From Prevotellaceae bacterium UBA4372 (GTDB taxonomy: Bacteria > Bacteroidota > Bacteroidia > Bacteroidales > Bacteroidaceae): 26,214 nucleotides of DNA. Position 1 is the first letter of the stretch, and each line of letters opens with the position of its first letter. The position numbers and the translations under genes are program-made. This document shows, in pieces, positions 7,773 to 15,698 of this stretch. The notes beneath the pieces were generated by a model. It searched no databases and was not told the DNA's origin. It was given only the letters and a program-made list of their open reading frames with translations. Where the stretch lies: assembly GCA_002391275.1 (NCBI GenBank), contig DGSC01000009.1:1-26214 (forward strand), given 5' to 3'.

Positions 7773-9338
7773 TTAGTTCATTGTTACGTCCATGGCACCG
7801 TCGAGGGTACGTTCCACGCCGTCTGGTCCTATAGCTTTGATTCTTGTGATGAAGAAACGTTTACCTCGTGAAAGGCTGCGGAACATATTTTTCTGTCGGG
7901 CGGTGAATTCTGCCGAATTCGAGACTTCTGGGATGGCATTACCCATATTGTCGTAGAATACGGTTTCGAATCCGGTTACGCGGAACGGGATGTTGAGCAG
8001 ACCGTCGTCAACGGCGGCTCCGAGTGCATCGGTGCCCATGAGTATCTGTTTCGAGAGTTTTCCGCCCTTGAAGCGGTTTTCTCCGCCTTGACCGTCGGAG
8101 TAGGCGATGAAGGCTGTAGGATCGGGCAGCTTGCGGATACGGAAAGTGAATTTGCCCATTTCTTGCAGGCGCCCTTCTGTCTGTGCTGCTACGGTGATGA
8201 CAGCTTCTCCTCCCACCTGTGAGGGCCGTGCAATATATTTGCCTTCTCCCTTTGGTGTGAGTCCTCCTCCGCTCATGCTTACTTGTAGTTTGCTTGCTGC
8301 TATGCCAGGTACGCTCACCGACATGGGGTTGTCGTAGCCGGCATAGAGCACGTTCATCAGGTCGGCCGAGACGGTGGCCGATGGTGCTACAACGGTGTAT
8401 TTCTGCTCGAAGTTGCGGCGGACGAGTTCGCCTTGTGCGTTCATCATCTCAATATAGCCAACGAGGTTGAAGTCGCCCGTTCGGGAACAAACGGTCTCAT
8501 AGATGCCGCGTTCGCTTTTTATCTTTTGTCCTCCGATGTAGATTGTTGGGCGGTTGGTGGTGTCGACGGCGGCCATTAGAATCTGAGCGGTAAATTTACC
8601 GCCTTGTACGACTGTCTGTGACGAGGGGATGACGTACGCGTTAAGTTCGTTTACGCGAATATCTTTCACGCCGATATTTGCCGCTAAACCGTGGAGCACT
8701 TCGCCTTCGGCATAGCGTACGTCGCTCTGGAGCTTGGTGAGCAAAGTGACGGCGGCAGCCGTGGGCATGGATTCGAACATATATTCTTGCCAGTTTTTCC
8801 CTAATGTGCGTACGTTTTGTGGCACATCAGTTGAGAGGTTACTGGCGATGATGCGTCGCTGAGCCGAGTCGGTGACCATCTCTATGATACGTTCGCGGTA
8901 GTTGTTGATGCCGTTGAAGAGAGCTCTTCCGTGCCCTGTTCCTGGGGCGAGCATCACGCTCGTGGCGGCTTCGAGGTCTTCACGGTTTTGGATATTCGAT
9001 ATGTCGGCGTCCTCTCCATCGCTTTTTTTCACGATAAGGAGTTTCAGTTCTTCGGCAAAATTGTATAGAGAGTCCGACATTTTTCTCACACGCTGAGCTT
9101 TGTCATACCATTCCTTGACCTTTTTAGGGTTGGCTTTCATCTGCTCTTCGAAGTCGTCATAGATGCCCTTGTTCACCTGGCTTGCATTTCTTGTTGTCGT
9201 CTGCAGGCTTTTGTCTACAAGAGAAAAACCATTGAGCACGTCGCTCGACACGTTGAGTGCGAGCATCGCCATGAGAACGACGTACATGAGGTTGATCATC
9301 TTCTGGCGTGGAGAGACTGGTCTTTTCTTTACGGGCAT
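7773..9338 (-). CDS. porM: T9SS motor stator/rotor protein PorM/GldM
   Basis: A 521-residue inner-membrane protein. One N-terminal transmembrane helix (about 16-34, INLMYVVLMAMLALNVSSD) is followed by a long periplasmic part made of consecutive beta-rich domains, as known for PorM/GldM. The start MPVKKRPVSPRQKMINLMY is close to the family consensus. PorM dimers sit inside the PorL pentamer and transmit proton-driven movement across the periplasm to the PorK-PorN ring. Full length matches the family (about 515-520). The gene sits 38 bases after porL and 59 before porN, in the canonical order. Confidence 0.96.
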   Translation of the reverse strand: MPVKKRPVSPRQKMINLMYVVLMAMLALNVSSDVLNGFSLVDKSLQTTTRNASQVNKGIYDDFEEQMKANPKKVKEWYDKAQRVRKMSDSLYNFAEELKLLIVKKSDGEDADISNIQNREDLEAATSVMLAPGTGHGRALFNGINNYRERIIEMVTDSAQRRIIASNLSTDVPQNVRTLGKNWQEYMFESMPTAAAVTLLTKLQSDVRYAEGEVLHGLAANIGVKDIRVNELNAYVIPSSQTVVQGGKFTAQILMAAVDTTNRPTIYIGGQKIKSERGIYETVCSRTGDFNLVGYIEMMNAQGELVRRNFEQKYTVVAPSATVSADLMNVLYAGYDNPMSVSVPGIAASKLQVSMSGGGLTPKGEGKYIARPSQVGGEAVITVAAQTEGRLQEMGKFTFRIRKLPDPTAFIAYSDGQGGENRFKGGKLSKQILMGTDALGAAVDDGLLNIPFRVTGFETVFYDNMGNAIPEVSNSAEFTARQKNMFRSLSRGKRFFITRIKAIGPDGVERTLDGAMDVTMN

Positions 9339-9376
9339 GATTGTAATTTGCGATTTTACGTTTTGCGTTTTACGGC

Positions 9377-10297
9377 TTATGCTTGAGGTGCTTTGGGCAT
9401 GTTCACCGTGAGAGCTTCAATCATGCGTGCATAAACGCCATTGAGTTCTTCGATGTGTGAGGCCATGCGTCGAGTCTGTTCGTTGATTTGGTCTATTGTG
9501 CCTACTTGCTGGCTTATGCTCTTGAGCTGCATCTCATAGATGGTGTTGATGCCTGTGAGCGTTCTGTTGAGGTTCACCATTTCCTCGCTGTCCTGTGTCA
9601 TCCGGCTTGCTTGCTCGCGCACCTTTCCGAGGACTTCGGTGAGTTGTGAGAGTTGGTCTACGTAGGCTTCGATAGCGTCTTCGACTTCCGGTGCATTTGT
9701 TGCTTGGGCATTGGACAGCATGTTCTGAGCTTCGCCGCCAAGCACTGCTGCTGCCTGTGCAGCTGCGGCCAGGTTGGCAGCATCTTCGGCAGAAATGCCT
9801 GCCCCGGCGGTTCCTACGACGGTGGTTCCAGCTGCTATTGTTGCGCCTTCGGGCACGGCTTCGCCCGTGCCTCCTATGACTACTGTGCCACCTGCTGGTG
9901 CTGACCCACCTATAATGATCGGGCCTCCGGCATGTGCGCCATTAGCGGCGACAACGGTTGCATTGCCTTGTTCGTCGTTCTCGGTTGTCGCTGTTGCTGC
10001 GGCAGCGGCTGCTTGTTTGAGTGATTCTATTTCGTCGAGAGTCACGAAATCTTCGGCAAGTTCTGTATCCTTGTGAGCATCAAAGGGGCGGTCGAAGCCC
10101 GAGATGAAGAATACGAATACCTCGGTGCCCATACCGATGAAGAGCATCATGTTGGCACCAGGGATGTGGGTCAGCTTAAACAAAGTACCGAGGATGACGA
10201 CTGCGGCACCCCATGAGTAGGCATAATTCATGAAAGTTTGCCCAGGCACTGAGTCCATCCAATGTTGTAAACGGGCTATAAGGCTGAATTTGCTCAT
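9377..10297 (-). CDS. porL: T9SS motor protein PorL/GldL
   Basis: A 306-residue inner-membrane protein with two transmembrane helices near the N terminus (about 22-42 and 48-67). The second contains E59 (FIGMGTEVFVFFISGFD), matching the conserved intramembrane glutamate thought to carry protons in GldL/PorL; R9 matches the conserved N-terminal arginine. With PorM it forms the proton-motive motor of the type IX secretion system. Residues ~95-190 are an Ala/Gly/Val/Thr-rich low-complexity stretch with repeated glycine-pair motifs (IIIGG, VVIGG, TTVVG), followed by a helical coiled-coil C-terminal half (DQLSQLTEVLGKVREQASRM). The gene lies 90 bases after porK and 38 before porM. Confidence 0.95.
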   Translation of the reverse strand: MSKFSLIARLQHWMDSVPGQTFMNYAYSWGAAVVILGTLFKLTHIPGANMMLFIGMGTEVFVFFISGFDRPFDAHKDTELAEDFVTLDEIESLKQAAAAAATATTENDEQGNATVVAANGAHAGGPIIIGGSAPAGGTVVIGGTGEAVPEGATIAAGTTVVGTAGAGISAEDAANLAAAAQAAAVLGGEAQNMLSNAQATNAPEVEDAIEAYVDQLSQLTEVLGKVREQASRMTQDSEEMVNLNRTLTGINTIYEMQLKSISQQVGTIDQINEQTRRMASHIEELNGVYARMIEALTVNMPKAPQA

Positions 10298-10339
10298 TTT
10301 TCTATTTGGAGATTTTATGATTTTCTATTTAGATAAACG

Positions 10340-10378
10340 TTGTAAGCTTGCTTGCAAACCGGTTTCTTTAGCGCCGGT
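10340..10378 (-). other. Two small hairpins in the porK-porL gap
   Basis: The largest gap inside the por block (10298-10387) holds TTGTAAG/CTTGCAA (10340-10357, one G-U pair) and ACCGG/CCGGT (10358-10378). Neither has a clear U-run on the minus strand, so they may protect or tune processing of the transcript rather than terminate it. Confidence 0.35.
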
Positions 10379-10387
10379 GATTCTTAG

Positions 10388-11896
10388 TTACTTCTTTCCT
10401 TTGTTCTTGATTCCGCTGGCATCTCGTACCATACTGCGTACGCAGCGGAATCCGATGTATGAGCGTGGCTGGTTTTGATATTCATAGGAACGCCAGGCCG
10501 AGCGTATCATTGATTCAGGATCTTTCCAAGAGCCGCCGCGGACGCTCTTTTTCTTGAGCCTATAGGGGTCTTCTTTGGCAGCATTGTATCGCAGTTCGGG
10601 GTTGAGGTCGCTCATAGCCTCTACGCCGGCTTCGGTGAATACCGTGCTGGTCCATTCTGCAACATTTCCGGCCATGTCGTATAGTCCGTTTGAGTTGGCC
10701 GAGAAGATTCCGCACTTCGATGTTATGAGCGATCCGTCCTTGGTATAGTTGCCGCGGTCGGGCTTGAAGTTAGCGTAGAAGCATCCCTTGTCGCTTTTCA
10801 CGTCGGCCGCTTCCCAGGGGAATGGTGTTCCGTCCTTTCCTCTTGCTGCGTATTCCCATTCTATTTCTGTCGGCAGCCTGTAGGGCTGTACGTCGGCAAT
10901 GTTGGCTCCGAGTCCTTTGGCGAGGAATTCGGTGCGCCATCTGCAGAAGGCTGTAGCCTGCTCCCACGATACGCCTACTACGGGATAGTCGTCGTAAGCC
11001 GGGTTGGAGAAATAGAGCCTCATGTAGCGTTCGTTTTCAGCATTTTGGAAATCGTTCACCCAGCAGGTTGTGTCCGGATAGATATTTACTATATATGTGT
11101 TAAGGAAGTCCCATGGTCCTGACAGGGGGCGTGTGATAGTTTGCCGAATGATGTTGCCGTCGTCGTCGATGTAAGCGGTGTCTTTTGAGATGATGACGTC
11201 GGCCGTTGAGATTTCGTGATCGGTGTTGAGGTCTCTTTCTTCTGGGTTGAGGCGGTGCTTGCGCAGCGCTGCTGCGGCATAGTCGTACACCTCGTATCTG
11301 TAGTTCATTTGGCTGGCGTCTAACATCTTAGTGCCGTCGATGGGGTGTACTACATATACGCTTTCGATAGCTCGAGCCTCGTCTTCCGAAGCCTTTCTCC
11401 AGGGAATCATCTTGTTCCAATTGAGTCGGGGCGTGATGGGATTTCCTTCGCGGTCTTCCTCTATTTTGTAGGTTTCGTCGCCACCGAAGGCTGGGTCGGC
11501 AAGCCGTTCGCGGATGATGCTGTCTCTAACCCACATGACGAACTGGCGGTACTTCGCATTGGAGACCTCTGTTTGGTCCATCCAGAAGCCGTCGACCGAG
11601 ATGTCGCGGCTGGGGAAACCGGCGCCCCAGAGCGTGTCGCCTTCTTCGAATCCTACTTTTAACGATCCCTTCTGCACGGCTACCATACCAAAAGGTGTGG
11701 GCTCGGCGAAGGATGTTCCGCGAACGCCTGTAATCTCACCTCCTTGTGCCATGGCACCAGACTTAGCTCCTGCGCAGGCTTGAAAGCTTAGCACAGCGAG
11801 GAAAAGAAGAACCGTTGCACCTCCTGCTTTTGTCCATGAGGTGAGTGGATTATGACGTTTGTGTGAATGGTTGTTAGTTCCCATAAAACTATACAT
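10388..11896 (-). CDS. porK: T9SS lipoprotein PorK/GldK (FGE-sulfatase-like fold)
   Basis: A 502-residue outer-membrane lipoprotein forming the PorK-PorN ring of the type IX secretion system. The N terminus has a long hydrophobic signal and a lipobox LSFQAC (C41). A formylglycine-generating-enzyme-like domain follows: VDGFWMDQTEVSNAKYRQFV, YPVVGVSWEQATAFCRW, YRLPTEIEWEYAARG, NSNGLYDMAGNVAEWTS, SVRGGSWKD and YIGFRCVRS are diagnostic. An internal methionine at residue 5 (base 11884) could be the true start, giving a shorter signal. The gene begins 32 bases after the porP stop. The fold is used structurally here; no sulfatase-modifying activity is implied. Confidence 0.96.
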   Translation of the reverse strand: MYSFMGTNNHSHKRHNPLTSWTKAGGATVLLFLAVLSFQACAGAKSGAMAQGGEITGVRGTSFAEPTPFGMVAVQKGSLKVGFEEGDTLWGAGFPSRDISVDGFWMDQTEVSNAKYRQFVMWVRDSIIRERLADPAFGGDETYKIEEDREGNPITPRLNWNKMIPWRKASEDEARAIESVYVVHPIDGTKMLDASQMNYRYEVYDYAAAALRKHRLNPEERDLNTDHEISTADVIISKDTAYIDDDGNIIRQTITRPLSGPWDFLNTYIVNIYPDTTCWVNDFQNAENERYMRLYFSNPAYDDYPVVGVSWEQATAFCRWRTEFLAKGLGANIADVQPYRLPTEIEWEYAARGKDGTPFPWEAADVKSDKGCFYANFKPDRGNYTKDGSLITSKCGIFSANSNGLYDMAGNVAEWTSTVFTEAGVEAMSDLNPELRYNAAKEDPYRLKKKSVRGGSWKDPESMIRSAWRSYEYQNQPRSYIGFRCVRSMVRDASGIKNKGKK

Positions 11897-11928
11897 TCGT
11901 TTATATATTCAGTTTTTTTTATTATGTT

Positions 11929-12873
11929 TTAAAGAATTCTTACGCTCTGATGCCGGTTTTTCCCTTTCTTGAAGAGGTTGAAATCGGTGGTGTAGCCGAT
12001 TGTCACTTCGTGAGTACCTTGGAGGGCTCCCACTCCGGAGGTGAATATCTCGTAAGCGTAGCCCAGTTGGATACCATGAAAGTCGCCTCCGATGAATAGT
12101 GACGTCGAAATGGTGGGGCTGTATCCGGCGCCTACGTACATCTTTCCTTTAGGTCCGTTATAGGCAAGCCGAGCTGTCAGGTCAGCTCTCCAGGCGCTTA
12201 GATCTGTCCTTACGATGGTAGAGGTGTGTATTTTTAATAACGGATTTTTAAGCCGAATATTGTATCCGCCTGTCAAATAAAATGTCCGAGGTACTTGAAA
12301 TTCATTCGTTTTGGTATCTCCGAGCTCTATTGTAGGCATGAGAATGTGCATGGCAGCGAGGCCAGCATACCAGTCTTTGCCGTCGTATCTCAGTCCGGCT
12401 TCAAGGTCGAAGCTTGTGCCGTTGACTTCGGAAGTGGGGAAGGCGGGGTCGTCGGGTTCCCTGAGGTCCAATCCTGTTCCGTCGAAAGTCTCGGAGAGCA
12501 GGGCTCCACGCACTCCGGCACTGAGCCGTCCTCCCCAGAGTTTCTGGTGATAGGCGTATTCGATGTAGAATTTCTTATGCTCGAAGAGGCCGATTTTGTC
12601 GTTGACGAAGCCTGCTCCGGCTCCGTGTGCCCGTCCTATCATCCAAAGCGGTAAGTCGGCCGTCACGACCATTGTTGCGGGTGAATGCGTGTAGCCCATC
12701 ATCTGCAAGGCATAGGCACCTTGGACGTTGATCTGCTCGCTGAGGCCTGCTGCGGCAGGGTTATACAACGATTGCAGCGTCCAATAGTGGTTGAACGCCG
12801 GGTCGTACTGGGCAATGGCTCTTAGTGCATAGCCGAGCATTACCGCCAAGCAGAGGGCTTTTAGATGACTCAT
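11929..12873 (-). CDS. porP: T9SS outer-membrane protein PorP/SprF family
   Basis: A 314-residue outer-membrane barrel. The signal peptide ends at AIAQ (about residue 22) and is followed by the family hallmark YDPAFNHYWTLQSLYNPAAAGL. Internal strands include GAGAGFVNDKIGLFEHKKFYIEYAYHQ read in two parts, LEAGLRYDGKDWYAGLAAMHI and GDFHGIQLGYAYEI, typical of PorP/SprF proteins. PorP is needed for T9SS function in P. gingivalis and binds the PorK/PorM side of the machine in some models. It is the first gene of the block, preceded by a promoter-like element (12934-12967), in the canonical order porP-K-L-M-N. Confidence 0.95.
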   Translation of the reverse strand: MSHLKALCLAVMLGYALRAIAQYDPAFNHYWTLQSLYNPAAAGLSEQINVQGAYALQMMGYTHSPATMVVTADLPLWMIGRAHGAGAGFVNDKIGLFEHKKFYIEYAYHQKLWGGRLSAGVRGALLSETFDGTGLDLREPDDPAFPTSEVNGTSFDLEAGLRYDGKDWYAGLAAMHILMPTIELGDTKTNEFQVPRTFYLTGGYNIRLKNPLLKIHTSTIVRTDLSAWRADLTARLAYNGPKGKMYVGAGYSPTISTSLFIGGDFHGIQLGYAYEIFTSGVGALQGTHEVTIGYTTDFNLFKKGKNRHQSVRIL

Positions 12874-12933
12874 TGCATCTGTTTTAACGTTTTAGAGGGC
12901 GATGTTATTGCCCTTATCACCTCTTTTCCGCCG

Positions 12934-12967
12934 CAAAAATAGTAAAAAAGTAATAGAAAGATGCAAA
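12934..12967 (-). promoter_or_regulatory. Promoter of the por operon
   Basis: On the minus strand TTTG (12964-12967), a 22-base spacer, then TATTTTTG (12934-12941) fits the Bacteroidota TTTG/TAnnTTTG promoter, with a spacer slightly longer than the usual 19-21. It is 60 bases upstream of the porP start. Confidence 0.5.
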
Positions 12968-13055
12968 CATCGTCCTTTTTTATTCGCTTATACATAAAAA
13001 AACTCTGTTGGATGGGTCGACCAGTCTTTGGCGAGTTGGACAGGCAGATACGAAA

Positions 13056-13093
13056 ACACGCCTAAGTGTTCTGAGCAAAACACTTAGGCGTGT
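13056..13093 (-). terminator. Hairpin after the metG-lipoprotein operon, likely terminator
   Basis: ACACGCCTAAGTGTT (13056-13070) and AACACTTAGGCGTGT (13079-13093) are perfect complements around an 8-base loop. On the minus strand the stem is followed by TTTTCG, so it can act as a terminator for the lipoprotein gene ending at 13181. Its right arm is also the first of the 22-bp tandem units. Confidence 0.6.
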
Positions 13094-13166
13094 AATCAAA
13101 TTCTCTTAGGCGTGTAGGCCAATTCTCTAAGGCGCATCAGCCAATTCTCTTAGGCGTGTTGGCCTA
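13079..13166. repeat. 22-bp tandem repeat, four units
   Basis: Four abutting 22-base units (13079-13100, 13101-13122, 13123-13144, 13145-13166) share the core CTTAGGCGTGT (CTAAGGCGCAT in the third). Units 2-4 begin TTCTCT and end GGCCAA or close variants. The core is also present in reverse orientation at 13056-13070. There are no unique spacers, so this is not a CRISPR array. Confidence 0.85.
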
Positions 13167-13180
13167 CACTCCTTGGAAGA

Positions 13181-13396
13181 TCATTCTGCAGGGCTGTCCG
13201 CTTCGATTGCGTTCACGTCCTCGAAGACTTCAGCATTGCTGTCGTTGGAAATCACTTCGCAGAGCGAATCGATGTACTCCTCGTCTGCCTTGTTTTCATC
13301 ATAATCCTGAGGAATCGGTCCATAGCAGGCCGTCACGCACAGGGTGGCTGTGCCGACGCCAAGGACTGACAGTAGGCGAAGGATGATCTTGTTCAT
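13181..13396 (-). CDS. Small putative lipoprotein, function unknown
   Basis: A 71-residue protein with a hydrophobic N terminus (ILRLLSVLGVGTATL) and a lipobox-like CVTAC (C24), followed by YGPIPQDYD and a strongly acidic, serine/asparagine-containing tail with no recognisable domain. It is expected to be exported and lipid-anchored, leaving a ~47-residue acidic peptide. It starts 30 bases after the metG stop in the same direction and is followed by the 22-bp repeats and a hairpin, so it is probably transcribed with metG. The short N-terminal pattern faintly recalls small radical-SAM-associated lipoproteins of Bacteroides, but no radical SAM gene is nearby, so I do not assign that. Confidence 0.65.
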   Translation of the reverse strand: MNKIILRLLSVLGVGTATLCVTACYGPIPQDYDENKADEEYIDSLCEVISNDSNAEVFEDVNAIEADSPAE

Positions 13397-13426
13397 AATA
13401 TTGTGGTTTTTATGGGTGTGGTTGGT

Positions 13427-15481
13427 TTATCCTACCTGACTGCCCGGCTTCACCTCGCGCTGTGGCGTTATGACGCTGAGCGAACCGTCGAAGTTGACGG
13501 CAGAGAGGATCATGCCCTGGCTCTCTAAGCCCATCATCTTGCGCGGCGGGAAGTTGGCGATGAAGCAGACTTGCTTGCCCACGAGGTCCTCGGGCTTGTA
13601 GTGCTGGGCTATGCCGCTGAGGATGGTGCGGTTCTCCAGTCCATCGGCAATCTCGAACTTAAGTAGCTTGTTGCTCTTCTTGACTTTCTCGCAGGAGAGG
13701 ACGGTGCCGACGCGGATGTCCAGCTTCTCGAAGTCGTCGAAGGTCACTTCCTTCTTCACGGGTTCGGCCTTGAAGTTGGCGGCTTCGTTCTCCTTCTTGA
13801 TGCGTGCCAGGCGGTCCATCTGTGCCTGTATGGCCTCGTCCTCAATCTTCTCGAACAGCAGTTCGGGCTTGGCCAGCTGGTGACCGGCAGGCAATAGGTC
13901 GGTGCTGCCAAGATTCTCCCACCCCAGCGGCTCCACGTTGAGCATGGCATAGAGCTTTTTGCTGCTGAAAGGCAGGAATGGCTCGAAGGCGATGGCCAGG
14001 TTTGCAGTCAGCTGAAGGCTGATGTTGATGATGGTCTTCACGCGCTCGGGGTCGGTCTTGATGACCTTCCATGGCTCGCTGTCGGCAAGATACTTGTTGC
14101 CGATGCGTGCCAGGTTCATGGCCTCCTTCTGTGCGTCACGGAAGCGGAAGTTGTCCAGAAGGCTCTCCACTTTCGTCTTCACGTCCTTGAACTCGGCGAT
14201 GGTTTCCTTGTCGTAGTCGGTGAGCTCGCCGCAGGCGGGCACGACGCCCTCGTAGTACTTCTGCGTAAGCTGCAGCGCGCGGTTGACGAAGTTGCCGTAG
14301 ATGGCCACCAGCTCGTTATTGTTGCGCGCCTGGAACTCGGCCCATGTGAAGTCGTTGTCCTTGGTCTCGGGTGCCGAGGCCGTGAGGGCATAGCGCAGGA
14401 CGTCCTGCTTGCCAGGGAAGTCCACCAGATACTCGTGGAGCCATACGGCCCAGTTGCGGGATGTGGATATCTTGTCGCCTTCGAGGTTCAGGAACTCATT
14501 GGCCGGCACATTGTCAGGCATGATGTAGCCGCCGTGAGCTTTCATCATGACAGGGAAAATGATGCAGTGGAAGACGATGTTGTCCTTGCCGATGAAATGA
14601 ACGAGGCGCGTGTCGTCTTGCTGCCACCATTGTTGCCAAGTGCCCCAGCGCTCAGGATTGCTCTCGCAGAGCTCCTTGGTGTTGGAGATATAGCCGATAG
14701 GGGCGTCGAACCAAACGTAGAGCACCTTGCCGTCGGCACCTTCGACGGGCACAGGGATGCCCCAGTCGAGGTCGCGCGTCATGGCACGGGGCTGCAGCTC
14801 CATGTCGAGCCAGCTCTTGCACTGGCCGTAGACGTTGGAGCGCCATTCCTTGTGACCTTCCAGAATCCACTCCTTCAGCCAGCTCTCATATTCGTTGAGT
14901 GGCAGGAACCAGTTGGTGGTGTCCTTGAGGATTAGTTTGGCGCCGCTCTCTTTGGAGCGCGGGTTGATAAGTTCTGTCGGGTCGAGGTCGCGGCCGCACT
15001 TCTCGCATTGGTCGCCGTTGGCTTCGGCGTGGCAGTGAGGACATTCGCCCACGATGTCGCGGTCGGTCTTGAAGGTGCCGGTTGTCTCGTCGTAGAACTG
15101 CTTCGTGGTCTTCTCGATGAGCTTGCCGTCGTCGTAGAGCTTGCGGAAGAAGTCGGAGGCGAACTTATGGTGGGTAGCGCTGGTGGTGCGGCTATAGACG
15201 TCGAAGGAGATGCCGAACTCCTCGAAGGAGTCCTTGATCATCTTGTGGTAGCGGTCCACCACCTGCTGGGGCGTGATGCCTTCCTTACGGGCACGCTGAG
15301 TGACGGGTACGCCGTGCTCGTCGGAGCCGCCTACGAACATCACGTCCTCGCCCTTCAGGCGCAGGTATCTCACATAGATGTCGGCAGGCACGTAAACGCC
15401 AGCGAGGTGACCGATATGCACGCCACCGTTGGCGTAGGGCAGTGCCGAGGTGACGGTTGTTCTCTTGAATTTCTTTTCCAT
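13427..15481 (-). CDS. metG: Methionyl-tRNA synthetase with C-terminal tRNA-binding domain
   Basis: A 684-residue class I aminoacyl-tRNA synthetase that charges tRNA-Met. The HIGH motif is complete (H22-H25 in GGVHIGHLAG). The zinc knuckle has C147/C150 and C159/C162 (CPHC...CEKC), and the KMSKS loop is present as KISTS (337-341) in GDKISTSRNW. The anticodon-binding helical domain follows, then a C-terminal EMAP-II/Trbp111-like domain from about residue 580 (FDDFEKLDIRVGTVLSCEK...) that aids tRNA binding and dimerisation. The length is normal for Bacteroidota. The start is supported by the conserved TVTSALPYANGGVHIGH just after it. A -7 promoter motif lies 30 bases upstream (15511-15518). Confidence 0.97.
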   Translation of the reverse strand: MEKKFKRTTVTSALPYANGGVHIGHLAGVYVPADIYVRYLRLKGEDVMFVGGSDEHGVPVTQRARKEGITPQQVVDRYHKMIKDSFEEFGISFDVYSRTTSATHHKFASDFFRKLYDDGKLIEKTTKQFYDETTGTFKTDRDIVGECPHCHAEANGDQCEKCGRDLDPTELINPRSKESGAKLILKDTTNWFLPLNEYESWLKEWILEGHKEWRSNVYGQCKSWLDMELQPRAMTRDLDWGIPVPVEGADGKVLYVWFDAPIGYISNTKELCESNPERWGTWQQWWQQDDTRLVHFIGKDNIVFHCIIFPVMMKAHGGYIMPDNVPANEFLNLEGDKISTSRNWAVWLHEYLVDFPGKQDVLRYALTASAPETKDNDFTWAEFQARNNNELVAIYGNFVNRALQLTQKYYEGVVPACGELTDYDKETIAEFKDVKTKVESLLDNFRFRDAQKEAMNLARIGNKYLADSEPWKVIKTDPERVKTIINISLQLTANLAIAFEPFLPFSSKKLYAMLNVEPLGWENLGSTDLLPAGHQLAKPELLFEKIEDEAIQAQMDRLARIKKENEAANFKAEPVKKEVTFDDFEKLDIRVGTVLSCEKVKKSNKLLKFEIADGLENRTILSGIAQHYKPEDLVGKQVCFIANFPPRKMMGLESQGMILSAVNFDGSLSVITPQREVKPGSQVG

Positions 15482-15510
15482 CTGTTACACAATAATTTCG
15501 ATTTTGTGCG

Positions 15511-15518
15511 CAAAGGTA
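15511..15518 (-). promoter_or_regulatory. Bacteroidota -7 promoter element for metG
   Basis: Minus-strand TACCTTTG matches TAnnTTTG, 29 bases upstream of the metG start codon. No convincing -33 element is visible. No T-box or S-adenosylmethionine riboswitch structure is apparent in the short leader. Confidence 0.45.
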
Positions 15519-15622
15519 GACATTTATTCTGAAACTCTCTCGCTTTCGGCAGTGAAAAATGGGCCAAGAAGCTCAAATTTAAGCTTTCAGTTAGGCTGGC
15601 ACTTCGGGTATGGCACTGCTAA

Positions 15623-15670
15623 AACGAAATCGCGCTTCTGCATGAGGAGATGCAGAAGCGCGATTTCGTT
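15623..15670 (-). terminator. Perfect 21-bp hairpin, terminator of the lipoprotein operon
   Basis: Arms 15623-15643 and 15650-15670 are exact reverse complements over 21 bp around a 6-base loop (GAGGAG). On the minus strand the stem ends ATTTCGTTTTAGC, giving a short U-run. It sits 29 bases past the stop of the 912-residue lipoprotein gene. Confidence 0.7.
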
Positions 15671-15698
15671 GATGGACTGTGAGTAGCAAACAAGCAAG

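Larger units (their letters stand above)
12874..13180. other. Intergenic region with por promoter, hairpin and 22-bp repeats
   Basis: These 307 bases lie between the por block start and the small lipoprotein gene. They hold a leader hairpin (AGGGCGAT/ATTGCCCT, 12896-12914), the por promoter motif, an AT-rich stretch (12935-13010), and the hairpin plus tandem 22-bp units described separately. I see no gene. Confidence 0.6.

Noticed and set aside
10388..11896. Sulfatase-modifying enzyme
   Set aside because: The FGE-like fold is shared by PorK/GldK; gene order and the lipobox identify it as the T9SS structural lipoprotein.
15482..15698. T-box or SAM riboswitch controlling metG
   Set aside because: The leader is too short for either, and the only strong structure (15623-15670) fits a terminator for the upstream gene.
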